Source: Albula goreensis
Taxonomy: Eukaryota; Chordata; Actinopteri; Albuliformes; Albulidae
Assembly (NCBI GenBank): GCA_022829145.1
Contig: CM040745.1
Coordinates: 41,082,144 to 41,146,143, forward strand
Direction: 5' to 3'
DNA length: 64,000 bases
A program made the translations under genes and the position numbers. Below are positions 1 through 10,732 of this stretch, in pieces. The notes below the pieces were generated by a model, which was given only the letters and a program-made list of their open reading frames with translations, was not told the origin of the DNA and did not search any database. Position 1 is the stretch's first letter; every line of letters begins with the position of its first letter.

Positions 1-660
1 GAGAAACACAGTACCCTGAAATTTCTCTGTTTAAATGCTAGAAGCATAAAACATAAAATTTTGGATCTAGAAGCTGTTACGAGTAATAGTAATTATGATG
101 TTGTTGGGATCACGGAGACGTGGCTTGGTGCAGGGAATGCAGATGAGTATAACATAGAGGGATACAAGGTGGTTAGGAAAGATAGAACCAATAGAAGAGG
201 AGGGGGCGTAGCTCTGTGTGTAAAGGATTATCGTAATATCCAGGAAATTGCAGGTATGGAGCCCCTTGTGTTAGTGAAGACATATGGATTAAAATACTGG
301 GGGGAAAATGAAAAGGGTCTGAATGTCGGAGTATGTTACATGCCACCAGCCTCTGACAGCAGTGTTAACAGGATGATCTTTGATAACATTACCCAAACAT
401 GTCAGTAGGGTGAGACAATAGTAATGGGGGACTTCAATTACCCCTCAATTAATTGGGAAACTGGGTCTGGTCAGGGTAAATGTGAAGAAGAGTTTCTGGA
501 TGTTGTAAATTATTGTTTTCTGATAGTCTGTTACTCAACCTACAAGAGAGCACACAATTCTAGACCTGGTTCTGTGTAATAATCCTGATCGAATCTGCAG
601 CACTGAGGTAGGGGAGCCACTTGGAACAAGTGACCATTGTGCAGTTACATTTGAAGTTTT
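1..660 (+). pseudogene. LINE ORF2 endonuclease domain, broken
   Basis: Apurinic/apyrimidinic-like endonuclease that would nick target DNA for target-primed reverse transcription. Visible motifs are LNARSIKHK near the start, VVGITETWL (about 100-127), RRGGGVALCV (about 196-225) and GDFNYPSINWE (about 427-460). They follow the order N, E-T/S-W, GGG, GDFN of EEP-family nucleases. The frame stops at 406-408 and the GDFN part lies beyond that stop. The upstream part of the domain is off the window. Family is clear; activity is not possible from this copy. Confidence 0.78.
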
Positions 661-1030
661 TTGTTGAGTTAAGACTACATCCTCCAATGCTAGAATTTTC
701 AACTTCAGACAAGCTGACTTTATTAAAATGCGTGATTATACAAGAAATATAAACTGGGTACCTCTTCTAGATGGTAGAACTGTGAGAGAAATGTGGAACA
801 TATTTAAAATGATTATTCTGGATGTACAGCGTAAATTCATTCCGCAAGTGTGACAAGGGAAGCTGAAAAATAAGCACCCACGGTGAATGAATAAGGCATT
901 ATATGACAGTTTGAAACATAAAAGGGAACTATTTAGAAAATTCAAGTTAGACAGCTCAGAGACAAACAAGATTGAATACAACAAAATGTGAGCTCAAGTT
1001 AAGAAAGAAATAAGGGAAGCTAAAAGGCGT

Positions 1031-2743
1031 TTGGAAAGACAGATTGCGCTCGATGCAAAAAACAACCCTAAACGCTTTTTACAATACTACAATCGAAAAA
1101 GGATACTTAAGGATGAGATAAGAGGTTTAAAAAACAAGGATGGACTTATGGTTTATGATAACAAGGCTATTGCTGATACCCTATACAACTACTTTGTGGA
1201 GAGTTTCACTAGTGAAGGGTTCGCTCATATGCCTCCAGGAGCATTCAGTTCTCAGAGTCTTATGGAGGAAATTGATTTAAATGATACAGAAGTGCTAGAT
1301 AAACGTCGAAAACTTAAAACAAATAAGGCAGCAGGTCCCGATGGAATATTTCCAAGAGTCCTCAGGGAACTAGTGGAAGAGGTCTCAAACCTCTGACACT
1401 TATTTTTAAGCAATCCCTTAAAACTGGAGAAATACCAGATGACTGGAAGCTAGGCAGTGTAGTACCTATCTACAAGAAAGGAGACTGATCCAGGAAATTA
1501 TAGGCCTGTCAGCTGAACTTGTATCACTTGTAAATTACTGGAAGCCATCATTAGGGACATTTTAGAATTATTCCTAGAAAAAAATGGTATCTTAAACAAT
1601 AGCCAGCATGGTTTTCGCAGAGGGAGGTTATGCTTAACAAACCTCATGGACTTTTCTGAGGAAGCTACAGCATGTTTAGATGCAAACCAAGCTTATGACA
1701 TTATCTATTTAGACTTCCAAAAGGCATTCAACAAAGTTCCGCATATGAGGCTCATAGTGAAAATGAAATCTGCAGGAATTACAGGATATCACTGAGTGGG
1801 TTCGAAGTTCGCTGTCTGGTAGAAAGCAGCATGTAACTGTGGGAGGAATTGTATCAGAGCAGGGTCCTGTACAAAGTGGAGTCCCGCAGGGATCGGTATT
1901 GGGGCCTTTGCTATTCCTTATTTACATAAATGATCTGGATGCAGGGGTTAGTAGTAAAATAGTAAAATTTGCAGATGACACAAAACTAGGGGGTGTAGCC
2001 AACAGTATAGAATCAACTAAGGTAATACAAGAAGACCTAAACAGCATCCATAAGTGGGCAGACACCTGGCAGGTGACATTCAATTTAGCTAAATGTAAAG
2101 TATTGCATGTGGGAAATAAGAACCGTAGACAAGACTACTTCATGGGAGGAAGTAAACTAAAATATGCTCAATTTGAAAAAGACTTGGGAGTAATAGTTGA
2201 CCCAAGCTTAACTGGATCTAGGCAGTGTGCTGTAGCAGTAAAAAAAAGGCCAACAGGATGCTGGGATAAATTGATTATAAATCTAAGGAGGTTATATTAA
2301 AATTATACAATACAGTCAGACCCCCCTTGGACTATTGTGTTCAGTTCTGGGCACCACACAATAAGAAAGATATTGAGGCTCTTCAAAAAGTACAAAGGAG
2401 GGCAACTAAATTTGTTCCTGGCATGAAATATAAAAGCTACGAGGAGCTCTGTTCCTCAAGTTACTTAACCTATTTAGACTAAGGGATGATTTTAATAGAG
2501 GTTTTTAAATGTATAAAAGGACTCAACAAGGTTAACTACAATACATTTAAGGTGAGTTCAGTCTGTAGGACAAGGGGACATGAATGGGAACTAGTTAAGA
2601 GTAAGCTCCGCACTGATATAAGGAAGTATTATTTTACCCAAAGAGTTATCAATACATGGAATACGTTGCCTGGTCATGTAGTTGAGACAGAGACTCTTGC
2701 TGTGTTTAAGTCCAGACTTAATGCAGTTATGGATCCTTTTTAA
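1031..2743 (+). pseudogene. LINE ORF2 reverse transcriptase, broken
   Basis: Reverse transcriptase domain of the same LINE. Visible blocks are KAAGPDGI (about 1,327-1,350), LNNSQHGFRRGR (about 1,590), YLDFQKAFNKVPH (about 1,707-1,745), SGVPQGSVLGPLLFL (about 1,875-1,920) and the catalytic FADDTK box (1,968-1,985). The C-terminal region continues to a stop at 2,743, with a motif of the type W-N-x-L-P, V-x-x-x-T, F-K-x-x-L-N. Several stops and at least three frame changes separate the blocks. It is an old, inactive insertion. Confidence 0.82.
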
Positions 2744-2814
2744 ATTGTCATGGCGAGCTTAGTTGGGCCGAATGGCCTGTTCTCATCATAATACGTTCTT
2801 ATGTTCCTCTTATG

Positions 2815-3165
2815 GAACAGGCAACGTTTGAATAAAGAACTGATTATTGTGAAATGTCTTATGATTGCAGCGAGTTGCACTGGACACAGAATCAGCCTAC
2901 ATGCAAACCTCACATTTCTAAGCACCTTCCAAACACACAAGTGCCATATCGTGTTTGCAACAAATTTTTCTTTTCATTAATATACAATTTTTCATTATAC
3001 AGTCTGGGAATTGTATGAGGATGAATAAATTGAAAAAGTTTACTGTTGCAGAATGCTTTACAGAGGGATGTAATTTCTGTGTTCTTTTTGCATTGAAATG
3101 GAACATGCAACGTTTGCTCTTTTTACCTTGGAATGGAACATGTAATGTGTGAATGAAAAAGTAGT
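2815..3165 (+). repeat. Lone unit of the ~350 bp repeat family found in array at 42-44.4 kb
   Basis: The text from AATAAAGAACTGATTATTGTG through AGTTGCACTGGACACAGAATC, GTGCCATATCGTGTTTG and GGAATTGTATGAGG recurs in the same order and strand in every unit of the array near 42.0-44.4 kb. It directly abuts the LINE tail. No transposase or known SINE head is visible. It is best described as a dispersed copy of a satellite-like family. Confidence 0.8.
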
Positions 3166-3169
3166 GTAA

Positions 3170-3720
3170 GGTGTTGGGGTTTGGTACTCAATAAGGAGAC
3201 AGTTCACATGTTTGTACATTCTCATTTATTTCAGGATGAGGTGGAGTGGACATGAACAGCACCACTAGCTCCAAGAGCAACCAGGATCATCTCCCTCTCT
3301 GCACAAAAAGAAACCAATCAACATAAATGCGCCTTTTTTGTCCCATTTCACGACGGTGTCCCTTGAGTACTAAATTTAATTTAAATGAAGAATAATAAAA
3401 ACCTAAAACGTCCCACATTAGATGCCCTTCAGAAAAAGAAATGTCCACGTTTCGTAGTTATCCCAAAGAAGGAGCAAATATGCACACATCAACAGTGGGC
3501 ATAGAACACACTGAACTTGACCTGACAGACTGGTCAATATGGTAAATTTACATAACAATCGAAAGCAGACATGAATGTAGAAGCACAACTGCAACACATT
3601 AAATTGTGGCTGGTCTTACCGCAATTACCCTGAAATAAAGCTTTTTTTGTTTTGTTCAGTAATCTTACCCCCTTGCTATCAAATGACAGAACCATAACAT
3701 ACATAACGTACAGTCACATT
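3170..3720 (-). other. Non-coding flank, possible LTR of the minus-strand Gypsy element
   Basis: No gene. It follows the end of the minus-strand Gypsy pol. On the minus strand a purine tract (about 3,664-3,675) lies just past pol, and an AATAAA-like signal lies near 3,225. That is what a 3' LTR would show, but the second LTR is not in view and the ends cannot be fixed. Confidence 0.3.
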
Positions 3721-3722
3721 CA

Positions 3723-5015
3723 TCACTTTAGACAGAAGTCTGAGTACTTCGCAGGCAAGCAAACGGTCCTGCGACCACTTGATCGAGAAAAGTCAGAGTC
3801 AGTGCTTTTAGACGTTGAATCCCCATCACGCTGTCCAGCTGCAGACAACTGGTCATCTCCATGTTCATTGCCCACTGGTGCATTCTGTGGTGGGATAGAC
3901 GGCAGGACAGGCTGCTGGTGAGGCATGCTCTGGACTAGAGTGCTGGTGTGCGTTTGAATGGAGTAGCTGAAGTAGGGTGAGTCAGGGTTTGAAGATTCCT
4001 GATCCCTGTGGGAGACAGTCTCTGGGTGCAAGGGAACAACACGTGGGGCAACGTCCTGTGCTATCAAACCAGAATTGTCCTGATACTGGGTAAGGTGAGG
4101 TGTCACATAAGGCTTTAAACGATTGTGATGAACTATGTACTACAAACAAAGGCAAATGTTTGTCCCGTATAACATACAAAACTTCTTCCTGATCAGGAGA
4201 CTCTATGGACTGTCGTACAACATAGGGGCCTGTCCATTGGAGAGCCATCTTAAATCTGGAGTGCGCAGGGTCAGTGAGCCATACAGAGTCCCCTTCCTGA
4301 TATGGGAAATATTTCACCCTCTTGTCATGTTGAGCTTTCTGACACAAATGTCCATAATGCTTATGTGTTTGCGCTGTCTGGTAAGATAACTGTAACCTAC
4401 GGCACACAGAAGCTACATAGTCAGCAGGTATACCAGCTGAGGCAGCAGACTGGGCCTCTGGGACTGTGAACAGTATATGTAAACGTAGGCGTGCTTCGTG
4501 ACCATGTGTGAAGAAAAATGGAGTATAACCTGTGCTTGCATGGATGCTGGTATTGTAAGCTAACTGTATTTGGTTAAAAAGGCTATCCCAGGGTTCCTGT
4601 CACTGGTAGAGTAACTTAGCTAACTAATCATTAAATGTGCTGTTAAATCGCAAAGCAGATCCCATTCAAACTGATGACCCTGGTCAGTACGAAAATACTT
4701 GATCTTTCATAGGGTAAAAATTTATGTACTTGGTAAAGTAGTTCTGAATGTATGAAAGTATGTACCTACTACCTGTTGGAGTTATTGGCAGTTCAGTAAT
4801 GTCAGCGGCTATTTTCTGAAATGGCCTGCTGCAGATATAATCTGTAGTGGAACAATATTACTGGGTGTAGGCATTGACCTTGACTGACACGCAACACATT
4901 GAAGGCAGTAGTTCTCGACATCTCTTGCCATAAATGGCCAGTAAATACTGTTGAGCACGTGCTAGTGTTTCTTTATGGCCAAGATGGGCAACTGATTGGT
5001 GCCCATGTAAGTAAC
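3723..5015 (-). pseudogene. Gypsy integrase and pol C-terminus, broken
   Basis: Integrase of the minus-strand Gypsy element. Near the N-terminal end (about 4,900-5,010) there is an LGHKETLARAQQYL-like zinc-domain stretch. Toward the C-terminus there is AYNTSIHASTGYTPFF (about 4,510-4,570), typical of the end of the catalytic core. Then comes a YQEGDSVWL ... KMALQWTGPYVV stretch (about 4,200-4,310), the GPY/F module. The protein ends with LPAKYSDFCLK at 3,723. Several stops and frameshifts break the core, so individual catalytic acidic residues cannot be assigned safely. Confidence 0.8.
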
Positions 5016-5043
5016 ACATGAGGCACTAATGCCTCAGGCACCA

Positions 5044-5860
5044 TCATCTGTAGGACAACTTCCTGATGAGGTTGTCTACGAAATGAGTGACACAACAAGC
5101 TATTATGTAGGCAAAGCCTTGAAAATTGTCTCCACAAACTTTTGAGAGCAGGAGAGTAGACAAATTGTGATCATTTCTCTGATATTGCAGGACATCTACA
5201 GATAGCATCTCAGGCAGGTCTACTAAAGAGTTGACTTGCACTGGTACTGCAGCAGGAGGTGCGGGTGAATGAGGGAATGTCGGCGCTACTGACGCTGTCA
5301 GTGTGGTTGTCTGTGGGACGGTCTCAACCACTGGTCCCCCAGTCCCTTGCATATCAGGAATTTGTCCGTCAGCACCTGTACGACGAGACAGTGAATTTGC
5401 ATCTGCATTACCATGACTTTTGCCAGCTTGTTGCTTTATGATCCAATCATTAACATCTAATTCCAATGGCCATCTAGCCCATCTGCCTGTAGGGTCACTT
5501 TTAGTTGGTAGCTTTTTCAAACCCACTAATGGACGGTGATCAGTCACGATGACAAAAGGACGGCCAGTAAGGTAGTGAGAAAAGTGGCGCACAGACCACA
5601 TGATAGCCCACAATTCTCTGCCGCTGTTAGCACATGACTGGCATAGGCCACAACCATCTCAGTGCCATTTTGTACTTGAGCCAACACTGAGCCAATGGCA
5701 TTATATGAGGAATCAGTGTATAGCATAAATGGCTGTGAAAAATCTAGGTAACTCAAATATTGGAGGTTGAGTTAAAGCTGAACGAAAAAAACAGAGGGTT
5801 TCCTCACAGTCTGCGGTCCAATCAAACTTGATATGCTTTTGTAGGGACTACTGAACAATG
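5044..5860 (-). pseudogene. Gypsy RNase H, broken
   Basis: RNase H domain that would degrade the RNA of the RNA:DNA hybrid. The connection region FDWTADCEETL lies near 5,800-5,830. The first catalytic Asp is in LYTDSSYNAIGSVLAQ (about 5,680-5,730). It is followed in another frame by LWAIMWSVRHFSHYLTGRPF and TDHRPLVGL (about 5,520-5,610), and finally by WIIKQQAGKSHGNADANSLS (about 5,385-5,450), where the NADA(L)S motif marks the domain end. At least one frameshift occurs near 5,600. Confidence 0.85.
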
Positions 5861-6359
5861 TTGCCCATAGTTCCACAGCCAAATTCAATCAATAACTAAT
5901 TCCCAGCATAACTACATTAAAAGCCATAAAACGTAGGTAATAAAAAGGACCAACACCCCAGAAACTCTCCCTCTTCTCTCTCTCTTCTCTGTCCTCGCTC
6001 CTCTCACGTGCTGGATGCACGCATATAACTCTCTCATCTGGGCCTGGCGTGCACACCACATGCCAAGGAACTCTGTCCTTCATCTTCCTTCTGCGCAAGA
6101 ACTCTCGATTAAATAGGCTCCGGAATCTAGCAGAGCGAAGACCTGTAAGTCCCAAGAGGCCAGCAGCCTGCAAAGAGGACCCCGCTACATGAACAACGGC
6201 ATCGGACCCCAGAGAGAACGAGTGAGCAACCAACCCTGCACCCTGGGAAACCAGAGACTGAAACAAAAGGAACGCACTGAACCCGTCTAACCAACAGAGA
6301 AAACCACAACAGTAAGGCTGTAACACTGGGCACAGATAGATGACATAGCTTAGGTACAT

Positions 6360-7045
6360 ATTGTTATATTTATAACTAAATGTAAATAGTTCTGTTTTTT
6401 ATTGTTCATATCTGCAATCGTTGTGTTGGATCATTGTTTAGCTGGCTCCTAGCCAAGCCCCTCGCAGCGTTAGCAAGCAAATATATCACTCAAACAAGGT
6501 TTTGCATGTGATCTATTTAGCTACTAACCTACGACAACCCGGCATTAGTGACCTACACGATTATATACATTTTTACCACACTGCATGCGTCATTTTCCAG
6601 AAACACTTAGCTTCAGCTAAGTTCAAAACTCCCACCATCTCTTTTTCTTTGTTCTCCATGAACATGTGTGCATCGCGCATACATCCACAAGGCTGCGCGA
6701 CCCCCGCACATAGGAGAACATTCCTGCACCATATGCATGCACACACACACACATCGTTTATTGTTACATTGTAATAAATCGTGCTTTGCCGCTTAGTACA
6801 TGTGTTCAATAAACTTTGTTATATTCCAAGGTTGTGTGTTTATTAAAATTGCATATATATTGAATGTTTGCCAACCTCTGCAGCTCCGAAGAACTCCAAA
6901 TGCCTCCAAATACGTAATTCCAACTAATAATTAAATTAGTAATTATTAGTTGGAATTACGTATTTATAGCTATATAATGAGACTGATATATTTTATGAGA
7001 CTGATATATGAGACTGATTAACCGTAGTTACAGCATTATTATAAC
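6360..7045 (+). repeat. Possible solo LTR or LTR fragment
   Basis: It begins TGTTATATTTATAAC and ends near ATTATTATAAC, followed at 7,046 by TGGTGCC, which resembles a primer-binding start. An AATAAA lies near 6,808. The terminal TGTTATA / TATAAC pair is nearly inverted. There is no internal retroviral-type coding region, so this is only a candidate. Confidence 0.4.
6908..6965. repeat. Perfect inverted repeat, 26 bp arms, 6 bp loop
   Basis: Arms 6,908-6,933 and 6,940-6,965 are exact reverse complements built around ACGTAATTCCAACTAATAAT, with loop AATTAG. It lies inside the LTR-like insertion. Confidence 0.95.
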
Positions 7046-7166
7046 TGGTGCCACAGGTGAGGTTTATATAATTCCTTACACGTTTGGTGCCCTGTGCGAG
7101 AAATACTGTAACTAATCCCTACATTATGGGTGCCCCATGTGAGGAATACTATAACAAATCCCTACA
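7040..7166 (+). repeat. Three diverged ~45 bp direct repeats
   Basis: The pattern GGTGCC...GTGAGG...AATCCCTACAC (or AATTCCTTACAC) occurs three times in succession. The units start near 7,048, 7,086 and 7,128. Confidence 0.6.
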
Positions 7167-7312
7167 CTTTTGAGCAAGTTCAAAGGGGCAGCTTTGTGGG
7201 CAAACCCTCTAATAAATTGACAGTAATAGGAACAGAGCCCAAGAAAAGCTCTTACCTCTGTAGCGGTAGTGGGGCAGGGCCATTTTTGCACCTTGGCTGT
7301 TACTGCTGGGTC

Positions 7313-8119
7313 TCAAGAAATACTACCCAGGCAGGCAACATGACCCAAGAACAGCACAGATTTTTGACAGAAAAACTGACATTTTTGAAGATGCAGTTTC
7401 AATCCAGCCTGACGGAGTCGACTGAACACCTCTTGCAGACTGATTAGGTGATCTTCAAATGTTTTGCTGAAAACAATGATGTCATCTAATGTTTTGGACC
7501 AATGGAAACCCCTTAAAACAAGTTCCATTAAAGCGCTGAAAAGTTGAGGGTGCATTTGTAAGCCCCATAGACATAACCTTGAAATGGTACAGTGAATCGC
7601 CTGTTGGAAAGGCTGTTTTCTCTTTGTCATGTTCCTCCATTTGAATCTGCCAGTATCCATGGGACATATCAAGGGTGCTAAATAGATTAGCACCAGACAA
7701 CATGTCCAAGCTATCATCCACTCTGTGCAACAACTGTGCATTCAGTATATAGTCACAGAATTAAGTTTTAAGTAGTCTATACAGAATCTGTAGGATCCAT
7801 CCTTTTTCCCCACTAAGAGTACTGGGGATGCCCATGGACTACGGCTAAACTCTATCAGATCTGTATACAGCAGCTTTTGTACTTGGTTATTGATTTCATT
7901 TTGCACCAATGGCTTAGTGCAGAAAGCTTGTTGACGCACTGAAGTAGAAGATGAAGTACGAATTTGATGTGTAACCAAACTGGTTCTGCCTAAATCTGAG
8001 GGATTGGAACTGAACACGTTGTGATTATCACACAATAATTTGTTCACCATCTGGCTCTGCTGGGGAGTGAGATTGTCCCTATCAATGTGTACATCAGGTA
8101 AAACGAGACGAGATGTCAA
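7313..8119 (-). pseudogene. Gypsy reverse transcriptase, broken
   Basis: Reverse transcriptase of the minus-strand element. The N-terminal part (7,742-8,119) ends with [20 protein letters not shown] and CIDYLKLN, the standard Gypsy RT entry. The palm follows in another frame with FSTLDMSHGYWQIQM (about 7,630-7,680) and MGLTNAPSTFQR (about 7,530-7,570). The catalytic box reads LDDIIVFSKT with FLGHVA near 7,330, so the expected Y/V-x-DD is present as L-DD. Frame changes occur near 7,735 and 7,550. Confidence 0.88.
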
Positions 8120-8469
8120 AGACTGTGTAGTTATTTGAGCAATTTTATACTCAACTGGTAACTGTGTAAAGGTCAGAGGGCAGAGGGCACCTGAGTACTA
8201 CGGGGCACTTCAATATCTTGATATGTAGGATTAAGCAGATGAATGAATGTTTGTCCATATTCTACCATAGGGAAGCTGCATGCAACTGTGAGGTCTTTAT
8301 CTGAAGGCACGGTTGTGTACAGAAATGTGTAAGAGGGTGGTCACATTGCAATAGAATGGAGATGACTCTATGGAGGGTAAAAGAGCATGTACTGCGCTCA
8401 TAAGTTCAGAGCACCAGTTCGAACACCTTCACAAATGTCTATTGTGGCAACATGTTGCCTTAGAAAGTC
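8120..8469 (-). other. Protease-RT linker of Gypsy element, no clear domain
   Basis: Positioned between the protease and RT pieces of the same element. No conserved motif is readable in any frame. Probably decayed pol linker. Confidence 0.4.
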
Positions 8470-8832
8470 CTAACCAAGCAAAGCATCCTGTTTGGAATTG
8501 CGTACCACATACACATCAACAGCAAAAATGTCTGAAATGAGTCTAAGAATAATTGTCAGCAATCCTAGGATATCTAGAGGTTCCCCTGTAATGGCAGGAG
8601 CAATAGAAAACTGCTTTGGCAATGGACAGTGCTTTAGAGCTGGAATTGATTGTCTCAAATCGTCGCTAATGAGGGAAAAACCTGCACCAGTGTCCAAAAA
8701 AAGACTAACTTCCAAATCTTCAATTATATCTTTAACATAAGGAGTGAAAGATGAATTCACATGAGATGGCATTGTCTGTTTCCCTAATCCCCTAGCCCAG
8801 CAAAGTGCACACGTCTGGAGGTGAGTTTGCAT
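8470..8832 (-). pseudogene. Gypsy aspartic protease region
   Basis: A retroviral-type protease active-site motif, VSLFLDTGAGFSLIS (about 8,660-8,710), matches the D-T/S-G core. It is followed by ILGLLTIILRLI and AVDVYVV, typical of the beta-hairpin flaps and second strand of pepsin-like retroelement proteases. The piece sits between gag (right) and RT (left), as expected on the minus strand. The ending KQDALLG resembles the ILG motif. Confidence 0.75.
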
Positions 8833-9301
8833 ATGGCCTCTTGTTTTGGGCCTGTTGATGCTGCTCCATTATAGAGTGCCTGTACCTGGTCAACTTTTAA
8901 TGTTACCTTATGAAGTTGTGCTACCAGTTTGTCTTCCCTACTCTCAGAGAGACTATGAATACTCATAGTGACTGCAGGTAGTGGCATATTACTACTGAAA
9001 GGATCATGGCACAGTAGCTGTTGATTTGTTCCAACTACCTTGTGCGGAAGGTAGTTGGAATGTAAAGCGAGCTCTCTCACACTGCCCTGCAATTTTTAGC
9101 ACCTCATCAAAGGTAGTGGCACCGAATTCATGGAGCCTAACTTGTAAAGCAGGTTCAAGCCCTGCAATGAAGTGATGAAAAATTTCTCCAGTTATAGCAG
9201 TCTCTCCGTAACCAGGAAAAGCCTGCAGCACAAGACGTCTCAGCTCTGCTGCATATACAGGGAGAGGCTCATTAGTGTATCAGGGTCTTGCATTTAGGTA
9301 T
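8784..9301 (-). pseudogene. Gypsy gag fragment
   Basis: Gag C-terminal half. FPGYGETAITGEIFHHFIAG (about 9,160-9,225) and LRLHEFGATTFDEVLKIA-like text correspond to the end of the retrotransposon-gag helical domain (the usual form is F-x-x-G-L, L-R, L-A). A frame change near 9,030-9,090 precedes the continuation to the protease. The N-terminal half is missing because an LTR begins at 9,302. Confidence 0.65.
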
Positions 9302-9817
9302 TGTGACAGATGGGTGTCCGCTGTGCTTCTGCTGTGTAGGGTGAGATACACGTGGGGGCACTAACGAACACACCGCCACATTCAGCTTAAGTTAAAATGA
9401 GCATTTTACACATAAAATGGCATGTTTTGTTACCGTAAAGTTATGCAACGTGTTCAATTTAGCTTAGGTCTTAAAGGGTTTTGCTGCCCTTTGTATAGAG
9501 CCAAGTTAATTAAGGATCTGCATTGCATGGTAAATGTTATTCCTGATTTTGTTTCCAAAAATAGGGGTAACGTTGTGTGTGAGAAAACACAACCTTGCAA
9601 GCAGTTTAGTGTGGATGTGTTTGATGTGCATGAAGTAATACAATGGGGGAGTAAAGACCCTGGCCTGCGAAAACCTGGGGAGGTCGTTCTTTAAGATGAG
9701 TGTCTCCAATAAAAGAAAACACTGTTTTCAGCACTTTTTGTCTGTGTCTGTCTCTGCCGACTAACAAAGTACATGTGTACACAGATCTCACATCAACAAG
9801 ACAACAACCTTGTTACA
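9302..9817 (+). repeat. 5' LTR of a second, nested Ty3/Gypsy element
   Basis: The block starts TGTGAC and ends GTTACA (near-inverted TG...CA ends), is 516 bp long and has AATAAA at about 9,709. It is immediately followed by a primer-binding-like sequence and then a gag start. It interrupts the minus-strand gag. The matching 3' LTR is not present as a full copy in the window; only the 3' half recurs at 13,626 through the tandem duplication. Confidence 0.75.
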
Positions 9818-9820
9818 AAT

Positions 9821-9838
9821 TGGTGGCAGTGGTGGGCT
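9821..9838 (+). other. Primer-binding-site-like sequence
   Basis: TGGTGGCAGTGGTGGG directly follows the LTR end by 3 bp. Many fish Gypsy elements have a TGGTGGCAG-type primer site here. The tRNA used cannot be fixed by eye. Confidence 0.55.
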
Positions 9839-9888
9839 CTGCATGTTAGTAGTTGGCATTACAGACTTAGCTAGTTTATTTGTAAGGT

Positions 9889-10425
9889 ATGATGGGCAAG
9901 GACAAAGAATTTGCTGCTGCAGCACCAACTGGGCCACCACAATTTCGGGGAGGGAGACGGATTGACCATCCCGTGTTCCTGCCGGAGTTGTTTGCCGGAA
10001 ACAGTGGAGAATGGACGGCATGGACCGAGCAGTTCGAGATGGCGGCAGAGATAAATGCATGGAGCCAAAAGGATCATCTACATTTTCTTATTTTGCTTAT
10101 GAAAAGACATGCAAGGGATGTTTGCAGTAGTTTACTGCCAGAGAAAAAGGGGGACTATCTTAGTTTGAAAAATGCCTTGCAGCAGCAGTTTGAGCCGGCA
10201 GTGCACGGCGACGGGAGCCGTGCAGCTTTCCTTGACAGAAAGCGGTCACCAGGTGAGGGCGTCAGAGACTTTGGGCATCGTCCCAAAGGCAGTGGAGGGG
10301 CGACGGACACCGAGGGGAGAAGCATCCTGTCAGGGAAGTCCCACCAACCCTTCCACACCGCAGTCGACATTCACTGGCGCCAGGGCTTACTGGCGCCAGT
10401 CGCCAGTAAGCCCTGGCGCCAGTGA
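9889..10425 (+). pseudogene. Gag of nested Gypsy element, disrupted
   Basis: The ATG at 9,889 follows the LTR and primer site by about 50 bp. The text around FLPELFAGNSGEWTAWTEQF (about 9,975-10,040) and FLILLMKRHARDVCSSL (about 10,085-10,135) fits the Gypsy retrotransposon-gag domain: a substrate-like hydrophobic start, the W-x-E-Q-F helix, L-x-G/K-x-A-R. After about residue 130 the frame drifts, and a foldback at 10,367-10,429 lies near the end. A near-identical but truncated copy starts at 13,908. Confidence 0.75.
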
Positions 10426-10429
10426 ATGT
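10367..10429. repeat. Perfect inverted repeat, 29 bp arms, 5 bp loop
   Basis: Arms 10,367-10,395 and 10,401-10,429 are exact reverse complements, with a GGCGCCAGGGCTTACTGGCG core and loop CCAGT. A third partial copy, CAGGGCTTACTGG, follows at about 10,432. The GC-rich hairpin interrupts the gag frame. Confidence 0.93.
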
Positions 10430-10589
10430 TCCCAGGGCTTACTGGAATTGCGGCTGACGGAAGCATCTGAGGAGGGATTGCCCATACTCCACATCGGACA
10501 CAACAGTGCCTAAAAACACACTGCTCGCGGATTGGTGAATATGACAAAAGAGCCACAGATCAGACCTGATTGGGAGTGGGATCTGCATA

Positions 10590-10732
10590 GCCTGCAAGAT
10601 TGACAACCATTTTCCTGGACTCTGGTGTTCAAGTGTCCATAGTACACGAGAGCATTTGGAGGGAAATCACTCGAGGTAAGCAGGACACTTTGGTGCCTTA
10701 CCACGGTACACTGAGGGTCGCTAATGGACAAT
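10590..10732 (+). pseudogene. Protease fragment of nested Gypsy element
   Basis: TIFLDSGVQVSIV (about 10,603-10,640) is the D-S-G form of the retroelement aspartic protease active site. It continues to LVPYHGTLRVANGQ, where the coding is cut at 10,732 by a TIR transposon. It fits gag-protease order with the gag upstream. The rest of pol is not found. Confidence 0.65.

Larger units (their letters stand above)
1..2803 (+). mobile_element. CR1/L2-type non-LTR retrotransposon (LINE), 5' end outside window
   Basis: The plus strand carries an apurinic-type endonuclease, then a reverse transcriptase, then a 3' tail, which is the order of ORF2 in Jockey-superfamily LINEs (CR1/L2 group). The open frame already runs at base 1, so the 5' part lies outside the window. 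The tail (about 2,745-2,803) has the motif GGGCCGAATGGCCTG followed by short TTATGTTC-like repeats, as I remember for fish and other vertebrate LINE 3' ends. Stops and frameshifts break the frame (for example the TAG at 406-408), so this copy is dead. Clade assignment beyond CR1/L2-like is inference. Confidence 0.8.
5870..7300. mobile_element. Insertion within the minus-strand Gypsy pol
   Basis: Gypsy RT coding ends at about 7,313 and RNase H coding resumes near 5,860, so this segment is extra. It contains pyrimidine-rich runs (5,960-6,010), an LTR-like block (6,360-7,045), a large palindrome and three short direct repeats. No coding domain is recognisable. Its class is not established. Confidence 0.5.
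3170..9301 (-). mobile_element. Degenerate Ty3/Gypsy LTR retrotransposon, interrupted
   Basis: Reading right to left on the minus strand the order is gag, protease, reverse transcriptase, RNase H, integrase, which is the Ty3/Gypsy order (Copia would place integrase before RT). The frame is broken many times. A foreign segment of about 1.4 kb (5,870-7,300) separates the RT from the RNase H. The gag end is cut at 9,301 by the start of another LTR. No complete LTR pair is recognisable. Confidence 0.85.

Noticed and set aside
5889..6359. 156-codon minus-strand frame
   Set aside because: Leu/Ser/Arg-rich text without domain, inside an insertion in a dead Gypsy element.
9606..10060. Minus-strand frames over the nested Gypsy LTR and gag
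   Set aside because: LTR, primer site and gag motif order all support the plus strand.
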